From: Chitinophaga sp. LS1
GTDB lineage: Bacteria > Bacteroidota > Bacteroidia > Chitinophagales > Chitinophagaceae
Assembly (NCBI RefSeq): GCF_034274695.1
Contig: NZ_CP128362.1
Coordinates: forward strand, 4,156,501-4,220,500
Length of the DNA: 64,000 nucleotides
Reading direction: 5' to 3'
In this document: positions 51,342 through 60,427 of the stretch, one piece after another
Layout of the letters: each line of letters opens with the position of its first letter
Numbering within the stretch: position 1 is the stretch's first letter
Program-made: the position numbers and the translations under genes
The notes under the pieces: model-generated
Told to the model about the DNA's origin: nothing
The model's database searches: none
The model's input: only the letters and a program-made list of their open reading frames with translations

Positions 51342-52838
51342 ATGGTCTCAAGCCCTGCCGGCAATCAATGGTTGAAGGAAAAGTTTAATATATCTGGGTA
51401 TATATTGACCCATTGTTCCTACATTGGAAATAATGATTCAATAGAAATTACCAATAAAGGAAATATTGAGCAGGTGTATAACCGAAAGTATGCTCCCCAT
51501 GAAGACACTCCAATGTCTCATTTGGAATTTTCATTAAAATATGATGATTTGAATCTTCCTTTTTTGAGAAAGGTGTTTGATAATATTGTCATAGAAGATA
51601 TAGAAAGGTTTATTGAGTTATCTCCATCGAGCAAATATTCCAAAAGAATAGGTTTCTTATTTGAATTTTTAACTGGTAAACAATTAGCGATCAGGAAACC
51701 CATTAGTGGGAATTATGTGGATTTATTAGAGGATGATAGATATGTCACCGGAAATATAGTAAAGAATACGCGGTGGCGGATTAATAATAATCTTTTAGGA
51801 ACGACTTCTTATTGCCCTATAATAAGAAAAACTAATAAGCTAAAGGAGTTATTGACGCAAGACATCAATGCAAAGATTGAACAGTTAAAAATTGATTTCT
51901 CGCCATCAGTTTTTCACAGAGCTATTAATTACTTATATAATAAGGAAACAAGATCTTCTTATGAAATAGAAAAGGAGCAACCAACTCCCGATAGAATGGA
52001 AAAGTTTGTGGCCTTACTAACACAAGCCGGAACAGAGGATACCGAAGTAATGCTTGATGAGCGCAGATTGACACAGCTGCAGAACGCTATTATTGATAAT
52101 AGATTTGCAGCCGAAGGATTTAGAGATTTTCAGAACTATATCGGACAGTCCTTACCGGGATACCTGGATTTGATCCACTACATATGTCCACCACCAATTT
52201 TTGTTCAGTCTCTGATGGCAGGGCTTATGGATGTTTCTAACAAGACTAGTGGAATATCATCTGAAATCAGGGCTGCTGTCATTTCATTTGGTTTTGTTTT
52301 TATTCATCCATTTGAAGATGGGAATGGAAGGATACATCGATTTTTAATTCATGATGTATTAGTGCATGATAACGTTGTTCCTAAGGGACTCATTATACCA
52401 GTGTCAGCTCATATGTTAAATAATATAAGAGGTTATGATGGTATACTTGAGCGTTATTCTAAACCATTAATGCAGATTATTAAATACACTAAAACCCAGG
52501 AAGGCGGGATTAAAGTCCTGAATTCAGAAGACGTGGAAGCTTACTACCGGTTCCCCGATTTAACAGAACAGAGCATTTATTTGGCAGAAACAATTCATGC
52601 GACTTTGAAAGAAGATATGCCCGAAGAATTATTGTTTATACAACGGTATGATGAAGTAAAGCGGGCACTTCAGGATATTGTAGATATGCCAGATCGGAAT
52701 ATAAACATGATGATTTTGTTTTTACATCAGAACAAAGGAATATTCCCGAAGCGTAGGAGGGAACAATTTTCTAAATTGACTGATCAGGAAATAGAAAAGA
52801 TGGAAATTGAATATCGTAAGATATTTGAGTTAGAATAG
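51342..52838 (+). CDS. Fic-family protein (probable AMP-transferase)
   Basis: The product has 498 residues. The catalytic motif HPFEDGNGRIHR begins at H322 and is fully canonical, so nucleotide transfer (AMPylation) from ATP to a protein hydroxyl is expected. Upstream, SSYEIEKE near 205-212 sits where class II Fic proteins carry the inhibitory helix ([S/T]xxxE[G/N]), with K in place of G/N. A flap-like stretch precedes the motif. The N-terminal 190 residues and C-terminal 130 residues are not recognised; the C-terminal part may hold a winged helix. The promoter region has a phased operator array, suggesting tight or self-control. Confidence 0.88.
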   Translation: MVSSPAGNQWLKEKFNISGYILTHCSYIGNNDSIEITNKGNIEQVYNRKYAPHEDTPMSHLEFSLKYDDLNLPFLRKVFDNIVIEDIERFIELSPSSKYSKRIGFLFEFLTGKQLAIRKPISGNYVDLLEDDRYVTGNIVKNTRWRINNNLLGTTSYCPIIRKTNKLKELLTQDINAKIEQLKIDFSPSVFHRAINYLYNKETRSSYEIEKEQPTPDRMEKFVALLTQAGTEDTEVMLDERRLTQLQNAIIDNRFAAEGFRDFQNYIGQSLPGYLDLIHYICPPPIFVQSLMAGLMDVSNKTSGISSEIRAAVISFGFVFIHPFEDGNGRIHRFLIHDVLVHDNVVPKGLIIPVSAHMLNNIRGYDGILERYSKPLMQIIKYTKTQEGGIKVLNSEDVEAYYRFPDLTEQSIYLAETIHATLKEDMPEELLFIQRYDEVKRALQDIVDMPDRNINMMILFLHQNKGIFPKRRREQFSKLTDQEIEKMEIEYRKIFELE

Positions 52839-52942
52839 CTTCTTCAAAATTAATATTTACTGGTTGCGACCTATCAAACAAAATGTAAAAGTTAATAATT
52901 TTATAAGCCTACCCTATATCAAGTGACTAAAAAATTGCTTAG

Positions 52943-53239
52943 CCAGCGGCACCCAATATTCTATCTGTCTGGACAAAACGTATCAAAAGACAGCTGACCA
53001 GGTACCCAGATAAATGTCTGGAAGGGGAATTGAGGATTGATGAAGAGTCGGATTATGCGTATCATGTTGAAGAAAAAGAACACCAGTTCCTAAAGATAGA
53101 TGCACAGTTTTATAGGAAGAATGAAATATGGCGGCATAAGATATTGAAATTTCAGAGTGGGAAGGTAGTGGAGACGGAATTGGTGACGAAGAATTTTGCG
53201 AGGGTGACTTATACGTCGGAGAGTTATGCGGAGGGGTGA
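52943..53239 (+). pseudogene. Fragment of an unknown protein gene
   Basis: A frame open from 52943 reads like real protein through 53239 (RIKRQLTRYPDKCLEGELRI, DESDYAYHVEEKEHQF-like region, KILKFQSGKVVETELVTKNF). The only start-type codon is a TTG at 53030; codons before it also look coding. I judge it the 3' end of a gene whose 5' part was lost. No family recognised. Confidence 0.4.
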
Positions 53240-53375
53240 ATGATGGGATTCAGATTGTTAGAATAACCTCATAAGGCAAAGCTGGAATCTAAATTTAACT
53301 TGTTGAAAAGTTACTAATTATAAACCCTGCTCGATTAGTAGGGTTCGTTTTTTATTCACTTCCCCAAATTATAAT

Positions 53376-53422
53376 GTTTATAATATTAAACAAAAACGCT
53401 AATTTTGTCAATAATATTAAAC
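53376..53422. promoter_or_regulatory. Paired operator-like sites of hipBA
   Basis: GTTTATAATATTAAAC (53376-53391) has perfect GTTTA/TAAAC arms. A near copy, GTCAATAATATTAAAC, lies at 53407-53422, 31 bp downstream and 3 bases before the antitoxin ATG (53426). Two sites about three helical turns apart fit cooperative autorepression by a HipB-type protein. Confidence 0.65.
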
Positions 53423-53425
53423 ATT

Positions 53426-53743
53426 ATGAAGGAATCCTCCCCCTTGTTACCACGAGCTCGCCGAGTGATGGAGCAAATGGGACAGAACATTCATCTGGCA
53501 CGAAGAAGGCGAAAAATAAGCGCTCAACAAGTAGCTGATAGGGCCGGACTGAGCCGGGCTACTCTATGGCAAATTGAAAAAGGATCACCTTCTGTAACGA
53601 TCGGCAATTACTTTATGGTTTTGTTCGTATTAGGCTTAGAGAACGATTTCCTTAAACTTGCTGAAGATGATCAGCTTGGCAGGAAGTTACAGGATGCCGG
53701 GTTGGTAACTCCCCAAAGAGCTCCTAAACGAAATACAAAGTAA
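53426..53743 (+). CDS. hipB: HipB-like XRE-family antitoxin/regulator
   Basis: The product has 105 residues from the ATG at 53426 (MKESSPLLPRARRV); a TTG at 53405 is rejected because the operator-like repeat covers it. The helix-turn-helix is clear (ISAQQVADRAGLSRATLWQI, EKGSPSVTIGNY). It lies 10 bases before hipA. The expected role is to bind HipA and repress the operon at the paired sites just upstream. It is longer at the C-terminus than E. coli HipB. Confidence 0.88.
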   Translation: MKESSPLLPRARRVMEQMGQNIHLARRRRKISAQQVADRAGLSRATLWQIEKGSPSVTIGNYFMVLFVLGLENDFLKLAEDDQLGRKLQDAGLVTPQRAPKRNTK

Positions 53744-53753
53744 ACAGGAGATA

Positions 53754-55019
53754 ATGCAAAATGAAAAGACAATATATGTATACGCAGATTGGGAAGGGCT
53801 GAATGGAGCGCCATTACTTATGGGCACTTTAAATAGTGTACATAATAAGGGTAAAGAAATTTTTTCTTTCGAATATGAACAAAAATGGCTTGCATCTGGC
53901 AATGGTCAGGTGTTAGACCCCGATCTTCAATTTTATGCAGGACGTCAGTATGGTGGTGGCGAGAAACTAAATTTCGGTTTATTTCTCGATTCTTCACCAG
54001 ACAGATGGGGCCGGGTATTAATGAAAAGACGTGAAGCTATCATAGCAAGGAAAGAGAATCGTAAGCAAGCAACTTTGTTCGAATCCGACTATTTATTAGG
54101 TGTATACGATGAACATCGCATAGGTGCATTACGGTTTAAATTAAACCCTGATGGTGGTTTTGTTAGTGGGGAACAAGAATTAGCGGCACCGCCCTGGACG
54201 TCATTGCGAGAACTTGAAAAAGCTAGTCTTCAATTAGAACAAGATGACTTTGATGATGACGAAGCATTAAAATGGTTGAATATGCTGATGGCGCCAGGAT
54301 CCTCACTGGGAGGTGCACGCCCTAAAGCAAGTGTAAAAGATCCTAATGGCCAATTATGGATTGCTAAATTTCCAAGTGGTGGTGATATAGTTGACATTGG
54401 TGGGTGGGAAGCTGTCGCAATGGAAATAGCTATGAATGCAGGGATAAAAGTGGCACCATGTAAAGCTCAGAAATTTTCCAATAAGTATCATACTTTTTTA
54501 AGTCAACGCTTTGATCGCAATCCGAATGGTGAAAGAATTCATTTTGCATCAGCTATGACCATGCTTGGTTATACTGATGGTGCGGACTATACTACTGGTG
54601 TAAGTTATCTGGAATTGGCAGAGTTTCTTATAAGAAATGGCGCAAATGTAAACGAAGATCTTGAAGAGCTTTGGCGTAGAATTGTATTGAATGTTTGTAT
54701 GAAAAATACAGATGATCATTTGCGCAATCATGGCTTCCTCCTAACGAAACAAGGGTGGATTCTTTCTCCGGTATATGACGTGAACCCATTTCCGGATGGA
54801 ACTGGCCTGACGCTGAATATTTCAGATGACGATAATTCTTTGGACCTGGATTTAGTACGATCAGTGATTACATATTTTCGGGTATCCAATCATAAGGCTG
54901 AAGCAATAATTGAGCAGGTATTAAATGCAGTTTGTAATTGGCGAAGAATTGCGGTGAAAATAGGGTTGCCTAAGCGGGAACAGGATTTGATGGAAAGAGC
55001 ATTTACTGACCAGTTTTAA
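53754..55019 (+). CDS. hipA: HipA-family serine/threonine kinase toxin
   Basis: The product has 421 residues. The N-terminal subdomain (IYVYADWEGLNGAPLLMGTL) is followed by the kinase fold: a Gly-rich/Ser loop SSLGGARPKASV, the ATP-lysine stretch WIAKFPSGGD, the catalytic loop NTDDHLRNHGF with D320/D321, and the metal-binding YDVNP with D342. HipA toxins phosphorylate a translation target (glutamyl-tRNA synthetase in E. coli) and cause dormancy. All key residues are intact, so the kinase should be active. It forms an operon with the XRE gene and ends at a terminator. Confidence 0.93.
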   Translation: MQNEKTIYVYADWEGLNGAPLLMGTLNSVHNKGKEIFSFEYEQKWLASGNGQVLDPDLQFYAGRQYGGGEKLNFGLFLDSSPDRWGRVLMKRREAIIARKENRKQATLFESDYLLGVYDEHRIGALRFKLNPDGGFVSGEQELAAPPWTSLRELEKASLQLEQDDFDDDEALKWLNMLMAPGSSLGGARPKASVKDPNGQLWIAKFPSGGDIVDIGGWEAVAMEIAMNAGIKVAPCKAQKFSNKYHTFLSQRFDRNPNGERIHFASAMTMLGYTDGADYTTGVSYLELAEFLIRNGANVNEDLEELWRRIVLNVCMKNTDDHLRNHGFLLTKQGWILSPVYDVNPFPDGTGLTLNISDDDNSLDLDLVRSVITYFRVSNHKAEAIIEQVLNAVCNWRRIAVKIGLPKREQDLMERAFTDQF

Positions 55020-55123
55020 ATCCAATTTCTAATCCTTAGGCATTCATTATACGCCGTCTGCTTAAAAAATAATAGTTCTGAAATAGCCCCCACGAGCTGG
55101 CACAGGAGCGTAAGCTTTAATAC

Positions 55124-55166
55124 TGTAAAGCCCCCGAAAATTCCGGAAGCTTTACAATACTTTTTT
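55124..55166 (+). terminator. Terminator after hipA
   Basis: TGTAAAGC (55124-55131) and GCTTTACA (55149-55156) form a perfect 8-bp stem with a C/G-rich inner part (CCGAAAATTCCGG), and six T follow at 55161-55166. The T run reaches the stop codon of the convergent GH92 gene. Confidence 0.7.
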
Positions 55167-57438
55167 ATTTTGATGGTGGTCTCACCTGTGTGCCCCATGT
55201 AGAAGGTTGATCTCCCATTTCCAGTACCAGTTCTCCTCCATTTACAATATCCTGGTGCTCTATCCATGATTTGTCATAACCCTGCCCATTCAGTTTTACC
55301 GACCTGATATAGCTATTCTTTTTTGAAAGATGATGTGCGATGATGGCAAAATCCTTTCCATTTTCCTGATGAATTACCGTCTTACTAAAATACGGTGCAT
55401 TGATCAGATAATAAGACTGTCCTGCATTTGGGAAGAGCCCCATCATATGGAAATCCAGCCAGGAAGACATCGCGCCGGAATCATCATTACCGGGTAAACC
55501 AGCAGCAGATGTATTATAACTGCTGTCTATAATGTGATGTATTCTTATAGAGCTCAGATCCGGTCTGCCTATCCAGTGATATAGATTGGGGGTGAGGAAG
55601 GAGGGTTCATTGGATACGTTGTAGTACTTGTTGTTAAAGAAGATATCCAGTCTTTTTCTGAATGCTTCTTCTCCGCCACTTTTGCTGATCAGCGTTTTCA
55701 CATCGTGTGGTACATACAAAGAATATTCCCATGAGCTGGCCTCATAAAAAAATGCACACCACCAACATACACACAGCGGATAATCTACTGCCAGCGGATT
55801 GTATTCCATCTTTTTGACAGGCGCATTCAGTACATTACAGTCAATGGTGTCTACCCATCTTCCATCGGAATTTCGGGGGAGTATAAACCCGGTAGCACCA
55901 TTGTTCTCATAAGGTCTCCATAAGTTCTGCCAGTTATCAGATTGTTTCAGAAAACGGTTGTACAGTCTATCCTGTTGCAGCCCTTTTGCCACGGTGGCGA
56001 TACAATAGTCGTTGTATGCATATTCCACTGTACGTGTGCCTGCTCTTACAAAGCGTGTAGATACATAGCCCAGGGTATTATAATCCGTCAGTCCACCACG
56101 TCCTTCTTTTTCTTCAATTCCTCCCGGGGGTACGTCGGCGTTTTTCAGCATTGCCTGCAGTCCCTGGTTGTAGTCAATGCCCTGAAGTCCTTTTACATAA
56201 GCATCGGCTATCAGCACATCGGCATTGGAACCTCCCTGTGTACGGCCATTGTAATTGCCACTGCGTGCGTCAGGCATATAGCCATCACGATGGTAGATGT
56301 TGAGGAGGGAATTGACAATGCTGACTTCCCGTGAAGGCGTAATGAGGGTGAGTAATGGATTGGAAGAACGGAAGGTGTCCCATATGGCATAGAAATCGTC
56401 ATAATAAGGCTCATTAGAGATCCATAAAGGATTTTCTCCGGTTCTGTCCACAGGCATCAGCATGGTATGATACAGGCCGGTATAAAACATAATGCGCTGT
56501 TCCTGTGTAGCGGTTTGATCGATCTCTACTTTGTTGAGTAGTTTCTCCCATTTTTGCTGGTTGGCTGCCAGTACTTTGTTAAACTGCCAGTCAGGAATTT
56601 CCTGATCCAGGTTATAGCGTGCTTTCTCTGTGCTGATGTAAGAGATACCAATCTTTACCTGTATCGTATCTCCGGCTGTGCCATCAAAATAGGCGATAGC
56701 GCCGGTCTTTTCGCCGGAGTCAAACTGGGTGTTTTTCCCGGGATATAATTGTTTGTTTTTCCAGGTGGAGAAGGTATTGAAAGGATGGTCGAATATCAGG
56801 GCAAAATAAACTGTATAGGCAGTACCATTATTCCATCCTCCCCTGATGCGGGTGTAGCCCCTTATCTCGTTATTGCCCGTTACTGTCACTTCAGCGCCTA
56901 CGAACTGCTGTGCTTCGCGTGCATCGGGATTGGGGGTAGACGGTTCACCGAGGAAAAAACCGGCATCCAGTTTTATGGCTTTCTTTCCTTTTTTGTTGAA
57001 TACAAAACGATAGAAGGACGCTCTGTCGGCGGTGGTCAGTTCTGCTTTGATCTTCCACTTTTCCAGTAGTATGCTGTAATAGCCTGCTTGGGCGATCTCT
57101 TCACCCCTGGGGGATTCCTGATAGATGGAATCAAAATCGCCGGAGAAAGGCATAATCTGAATGTTCCCGTATTTTGGTCCGCCACCGGTACCGCTTACAT
57201 GGGTCTGGCTAAAGCCTAAGAGGGGGGCTTTCTTATCCGCAATATATCCGCTGTTGCTATGGCCTTTACAATCCGGGCCTGGTTTTACCATGCCAAAAGG
57301 GGTAGATGGGCCTACAAAGATATGCCCATCTCCACCGGAGCCGATGAAAGGATCTACGGAGGTATATAAGGGGGATTGTGCTGCTGTATATTGAAAAAAT
57401 ACAGAGACCACTGCCAATGATAGAATAATCCGTTTCAT
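55165..57438 (-). CDS. GH92-family alpha-mannosidase, secreted
   Basis: The product has 757 residues from the ATG at 57438 (MKRIILSLAVVSVFFQYTAA, signal peptide); the longer frame from 57465 is rejected. GH92 signatures are visible: DPFIGSGGDGHIFVGPSTPF at the start, GYIADKKAPLLGFSQTHVSG, the central AIWDTFRSSNPLLTLITP, GNDDSGAMSSW and a C-terminal beta-sandwich (NGQGYDKSWIEHQDIVNGG). The NDDSGAMS region holds the catalytic and calcium-binding carboxylates of the family. It would release mannose from alpha-mannosides in the periplasm. It is not in a recognisable polysaccharide-utilisation operon here. Confidence 0.94.
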   Translation of the reverse strand: MKRIILSLAVVSVFFQYTAAQSPLYTSVDPFIGSGGDGHIFVGPSTPFGMVKPGPDCKGHSNSGYIADKKAPLLGFSQTHVSGTGGGPKYGNIQIMPFSGDFDSIYQESPRGEEIAQAGYYSILLEKWKIKAELTTADRASFYRFVFNKKGKKAIKLDAGFFLGEPSTPNPDAREAQQFVGAEVTVTGNNEIRGYTRIRGGWNNGTAYTVYFALIFDHPFNTFSTWKNKQLYPGKNTQFDSGEKTGAIAYFDGTAGDTIQVKIGISYISTEKARYNLDQEIPDWQFNKVLAANQQKWEKLLNKVEIDQTATQEQRIMFYTGLYHTMLMPVDRTGENPLWISNEPYYDDFYAIWDTFRSSNPLLTLITPSREVSIVNSLLNIYHRDGYMPDARSGNYNGRTQGGSNADVLIADAYVKGLQGIDYNQGLQAMLKNADVPPGGIEEKEGRGGLTDYNTLGYVSTRFVRAGTRTVEYAYNDYCIATVAKGLQQDRLYNRFLKQSDNWQNLWRPYENNGATGFILPRNSDGRWVDTIDCNVLNAPVKKMEYNPLAVDYPLCVCWWCAFFYEASSWEYSLYVPHDVKTLISKSGGEEAFRKRLDIFFNNKYYNVSNEPSFLTPNLYHWIGRPDLSSIRIHHIIDSSYNTSAAGLPGNDDSGAMSSWLDFHMMGLFPNAGQSYYLINAPYFSKTVIHQENGKDFAIIAHHLSKKNSYIRSVKLNGQGYDKSWIEHQDIVNGGELVLEMGDQPSTWGTQVRPPSK

Positions 57439-57692
57439 AACGTATTTGTTTTGTCTGACGACCAATGTCGTTTACAAGATAGGACGGTCTTTTGTTTTTT
57501 TCATCAGGGAGGGGGATAAATTTGCCAGCTTGCTCCAGGTATTGGTATCAATTTCCCGGATTAACCATATAAACGTTACAATTAAATCCCGCAATTTCCC
57601 TTTCCTACCAAAATCCACTCCCGGACTGACGAGAAACATAGTTATTGCCAATAATTACCCTTACGTTAGTGACTAACTAACATTAAAGAACT

Positions 57693-58247
57693 ATGAAATT
57701 ATTCTATTATTTCGCCCTCTCCACGTTATGTTTTACTGCCTGCACAAGCACTCAGAGTAAGAAACTTGTTAATAAAGAGGGACTTGTCATCACAGACAAG
57801 CTTTTAGGGACTACTTCCTTATGTAGTATCAGCGAAGTAATTAAAACACTAGCTCCTGCGAAGGTAGATACTACCAATACGGATTATGAGAAGGGGAAAT
57901 GGTATTATGTAAAGGCTATATTGAAAGATAGCTCTTACCTGCTGATGGAAACTTCAGATATCAATGGAGGTAAGGTGCAGCGGTTGTCAACAAATTCAGC
58001 TAAAGTGACTACAGCATCAGGATATGGCGCTGGTACCACGATAGGGGAGCTGTTTGACAAGAATGAGGATGTGGCTGTGACAAAAGAGTGGAGTAAGATA
58101 TTTTTCAAGATCAAGAAGGATAATGTGTCTTTGCAGGCAGATGAAAGGTTTTTCCAGGATTTACCTGCTGAACTGAATTTTGATGTGTTTAAGAAATATC
58201 GGCAGGTACCGTTGACATTGTTGGTGGTAACGCCGGTGTGTCAGTAA
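57693..58247 (+). CDS. Hypothetical lipoprotein
   Basis: The product has 184 residues with a lipoprotein signal (MKLFYYFALSTLCFTAC, lipid Cys at 17). The mature part is a compact domain with no recognised motif (NTDYEKGKWYYVKAILKDSS, KVTTASGYGAGTTIGELFD). It is followed by a perfect hairpin and faces the end of the LytTR operon. Function unknown. Confidence 0.72.
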   Translation: MKLFYYFALSTLCFTACTSTQSKKLVNKEGLVITDKLLGTTSLCSISEVIKTLAPAKVDTTNTDYEKGKWYYVKAILKDSSYLLMETSDINGGKVQRLSTNSAKVTTASGYGAGTTIGELFDKNEDVAVTKEWSKIFFKIKKDNVSLQADERFFQDLPAELNFDVFKKYRQVPLTLLVVTPVCQ

Positions 58248-58287
58248 GGGCTTTGAGTATAAAGGGATATTAACAGTATTAAACAAT

Positions 58288-58314
58288 AACGCCGGAGATT
58301 CAATCTCCGGCGTT
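58288..58314. terminator. Perfect hairpin between convergent units
   Basis: AACGCCGGAGATT (58288-58300) and AATCTCCGGCGTT (58302-58314) form a perfect palindrome with the loop at the centre. No long T run follows, but the position 41 bases behind the lipoprotein stop and 58 bases behind the minus-strand operon end suits a bidirectional terminator. Confidence 0.65.
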
Positions 58315-58371
58315 GGTATAGCTTGCCTGTTCCCTTGTACTCTTTGATATGCAGGCGTTTTTTTGCCTGAT

Positions 58372-58593
58372 CTAGCTCCCATACAAAAGGTCTTTTATCT
58401 TCGTCGTGAGTTCCAGTGTGTCAGCAGCGCCAAAAACATTATTGAGATATTTAGCTGCAAAATCAGATGTGTTGCGCACAACATCTGAGCTAAATTCTGA
58501 CATTGGTGTAGGTCCAATTTTTCCGCTCTTCCTGAATCCGTATCCGTTCAGTAAGTATAAACCCACAGTGATCAGTATGGGTATTATTATCAA
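58372..58593 (-). CDS. Small hypothetical membrane protein, last gene of the LytTR operon
   Basis: The product has 73 residues from a TTG at 58593, with one span (IIPILITVGLYLLNG). The same frame is open back to the LytTR stop codon at 58663-58665 and reads sensibly (FSSIHERLNKRNLLKLTKDL) without any ATG. Either a rare start such as ATT or TTG is used, or the region was once fused to, or read through from, the regulator gene. Function unknown. Confidence 0.5.
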   Translation of the reverse strand: MIIIPILITVGLYLLNGYGFRKSGKIGPTPMSEFSSDVVRNTSDFAAKYLNNVFGAADTLELTTKIKDLLYGS

Positions 58594-58662
58594 ATCCTTT
58601 GTAAGCTTAAGGAGGTTTCTTTTATTGAGGCGCTCATGAATTGAAGAAAATTCTAATCTACC

Positions 58663-59376
58663 TCACTTTTTCTTATTCGCCCTCGTTACAAGATTTTGTT
58701 CAATATATTGCTTGTATATATTCTCTTTCAAATTCCGTGCAATAGGGATTTTATATGAACCCACTTCCAGCTGGTTGCCCTCTATCGCTTCAATATATGC
58801 TATATTGACAATGTATGACCGGTGTATTGATACAAACTGTCCCTGCGGTAAGTTATCTTCCATCATCCTTAATGTGCAGTACACTATTTCTTTAGAATTG
58901 TGGGTATATATCATTATATAATTCTCCTTACCTTCTATAAACAGTATATCTTTCAGCAATACTTTTTTTGTTTTTTTATCCGTTTTGATAAAGATATGAT
59001 CAGTTGCCGTCTGCGTCTTTACAAGTTGATCATGTAGTCTGTTCACGGATTTGAGGAAGCGGTTGAAGGAAACTGGTTTTAATAAGTAATCAAATACTTC
59101 AAGTTCATACCCTTGCAATGCGTATTGTTCATAAGCAGATACAATGATGATTTTAGGAGGATGGGTTATAGTTGAAAGATATTCTATGCCGGAAAGCTCT
59201 GGCATTTCAATATCTAAAAAAACAACATCTGGTTGATTGTTTTTGAGAATAGTATTCAGCTCAAAAGGTGATTCGCACTCTGCCTGTAAAGAGAGGAAAG
59301 GTACTTTCTCTATATAGCTTTTCAAACCCTTGCGTGCTACTGGTTCATCGTCTGTAATGATACATTTTATTTCCAT
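58663..59376 (-). CDS. LytTR-family response regulator
   Basis: The product has 237 residues. The receiver domain (1-120) has the acidic pair D9/D10, phosphoacceptor D55 in VVFLDIEMPE and the switch Lys in DYLLKPVSF. The LytTR DNA-binding domain (about 135-232) shows IFIKTDKKTKKVLLKDILFI and the signature GQFVSIHRSYIVNIAYIEAI. It is co-transcribed with the kinase (4 bases between). Targets typically carry paired imperfect direct repeats; the most likely one is the barrel protein gene at the head of this operon. Confidence 0.93.
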   Translation of the reverse strand: MEIKCIITDDEPVARKGLKSYIEKVPFLSLQAECESPFELNTILKNNQPDVVFLDIEMPELSGIEYLSTITHPPKIIIVSAYEQYALQGYELEVFDYLLKPVSFNRFLKSVNRLHDQLVKTQTATDHIFIKTDKKTKKVLLKDILFIEGKENYIMIYTHNSKEIVYCTLRMMEDNLPQGQFVSIHRSYIVNIAYIEAIEGNQLEVGSYKIPIARNLKENIYKQYIEQNLVTRANKKK

Positions 59377-59380
59377 GTCT

Positions 59381-60406
59381 CTATAATTTGAAGGTGAGTG
59401 AAGCTGTATAGAAACTATCAGCTTTCCGGGTATGCAGACTGTGTTTGCCCGGATAGAGCAGTTCCAGTCTGCGTCTCAGATTTTCTAATCCGATACCGTT
59501 TCCTTTTTTATTTACCGTTGCTATCCGCTCAGAAATAGAATTGTGAATGATACAGTTTACCTGGTTATCGATTAGTTTCAGGGAAACGTCTATACTATAA
59601 GCGCCGGATACATACTTGAACGCGTTTTCAATCAGGGGTTGGAACAATAGCGGCTGTACCTGCTGCTCCTGTAAGGATGGGTCAATATCCAGGTTTACAG
59701 ATAATTTATTCGTTTTGCGGATCTGTTCAAAAGATATGTATGCCCGGATATAATCAATTTCCTGTTTGAATACCGTGCGATGATTAATGTAGTACAGCTG
59801 ATATCGCAATAATCCTGATAGTTGTTCAATGGTTTCTCTTGCTTCCTCATTGCTTTCATCCACCTGAAAATAAATGGTATTAAGGGCATTGAAAAGAAAA
59901 TGAGGATGGTACTGTGCCTTCAGGAAGTTGAGTTCTGCTTCTTTTTTTTCAAGTTTCAGTTTTTCCAATGTCAGCAAATTTGTGTGGATGTTCCTGCTGA
60001 TAATGTTATTGCGTATTAAGGTATAGAAGATTAATAGCAGCGGTAGATAGGTGGCGTTGATTAACATATAATCGATCCAGCCGGCACCCATAAATAAAAC
60101 GCCGGTCAACTGGCCTATCAATAATAGTATATTCAGCGAAACAAATAGTTCTAATGAAGTATAGAGATAGTCCCTGGCAAATGAATGACTTCCGTCGGCA
60201 GTGCATAAGCGGCGTTCCCATAGATGATTGTAGCCGTAGCAGAAAAGTATAGAAAAGAACAGGCCCACTATATGTAGCAGCAGGTTGCCATCCCAGAAAG
60301 GACCGTTGTGAGATAAGTCGGTGATCGCTCTAAGAACGTTGTACATCATTACTCCCCATAAGGTGGGATATATGCGATTCAAAGATATTTTTTTGTATGC
60401 AGTCAT
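59381..60406 (-). CDS. LytS/YehU-type sensor histidine kinase
   Basis: The product has 341 residues with four N-terminal spans (about 15-130) that form the sensor, then the His_kinase domain with the phosphorylated His in KAQYHPHFLFNALNTIYF, and an HATPase region (PLIENAFKYV N-box; GNGIGLENLRRRLELLY G-box). It pairs with the LytTR regulator downstream and follows the outer-membrane protein gene by 21 bases. The signal is unknown; there is no periplasmic ligand domain of note. Confidence 0.93.
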   Translation of the reverse strand: MTAYKKISLNRIYPTLWGVMMYNVLRAITDLSHNGPFWDGNLLLHIVGLFFSILFCYGYNHLWERRLCTADGSHSFARDYLYTSLELFVSLNILLLIGQLTGVLFMGAGWIDYMLINATYLPLLLIFYTLIRNNIISRNIHTNLLTLEKLKLEKKEAELNFLKAQYHPHFLFNALNTIYFQVDESNEEARETIEQLSGLLRYQLYYINHRTVFKQEIDYIRAYISFEQIRKTNKLSVNLDIDPSLQEQQVQPLLFQPLIENAFKYVSGAYSIDVSLKLIDNQVNCIIHNSISERIATVNKKGNGIGLENLRRRLELLYPGKHSLHTRKADSFYTASLTFKL

Positions 60407-60427
60407 TGTTTACGTGGATTCAAGTTA

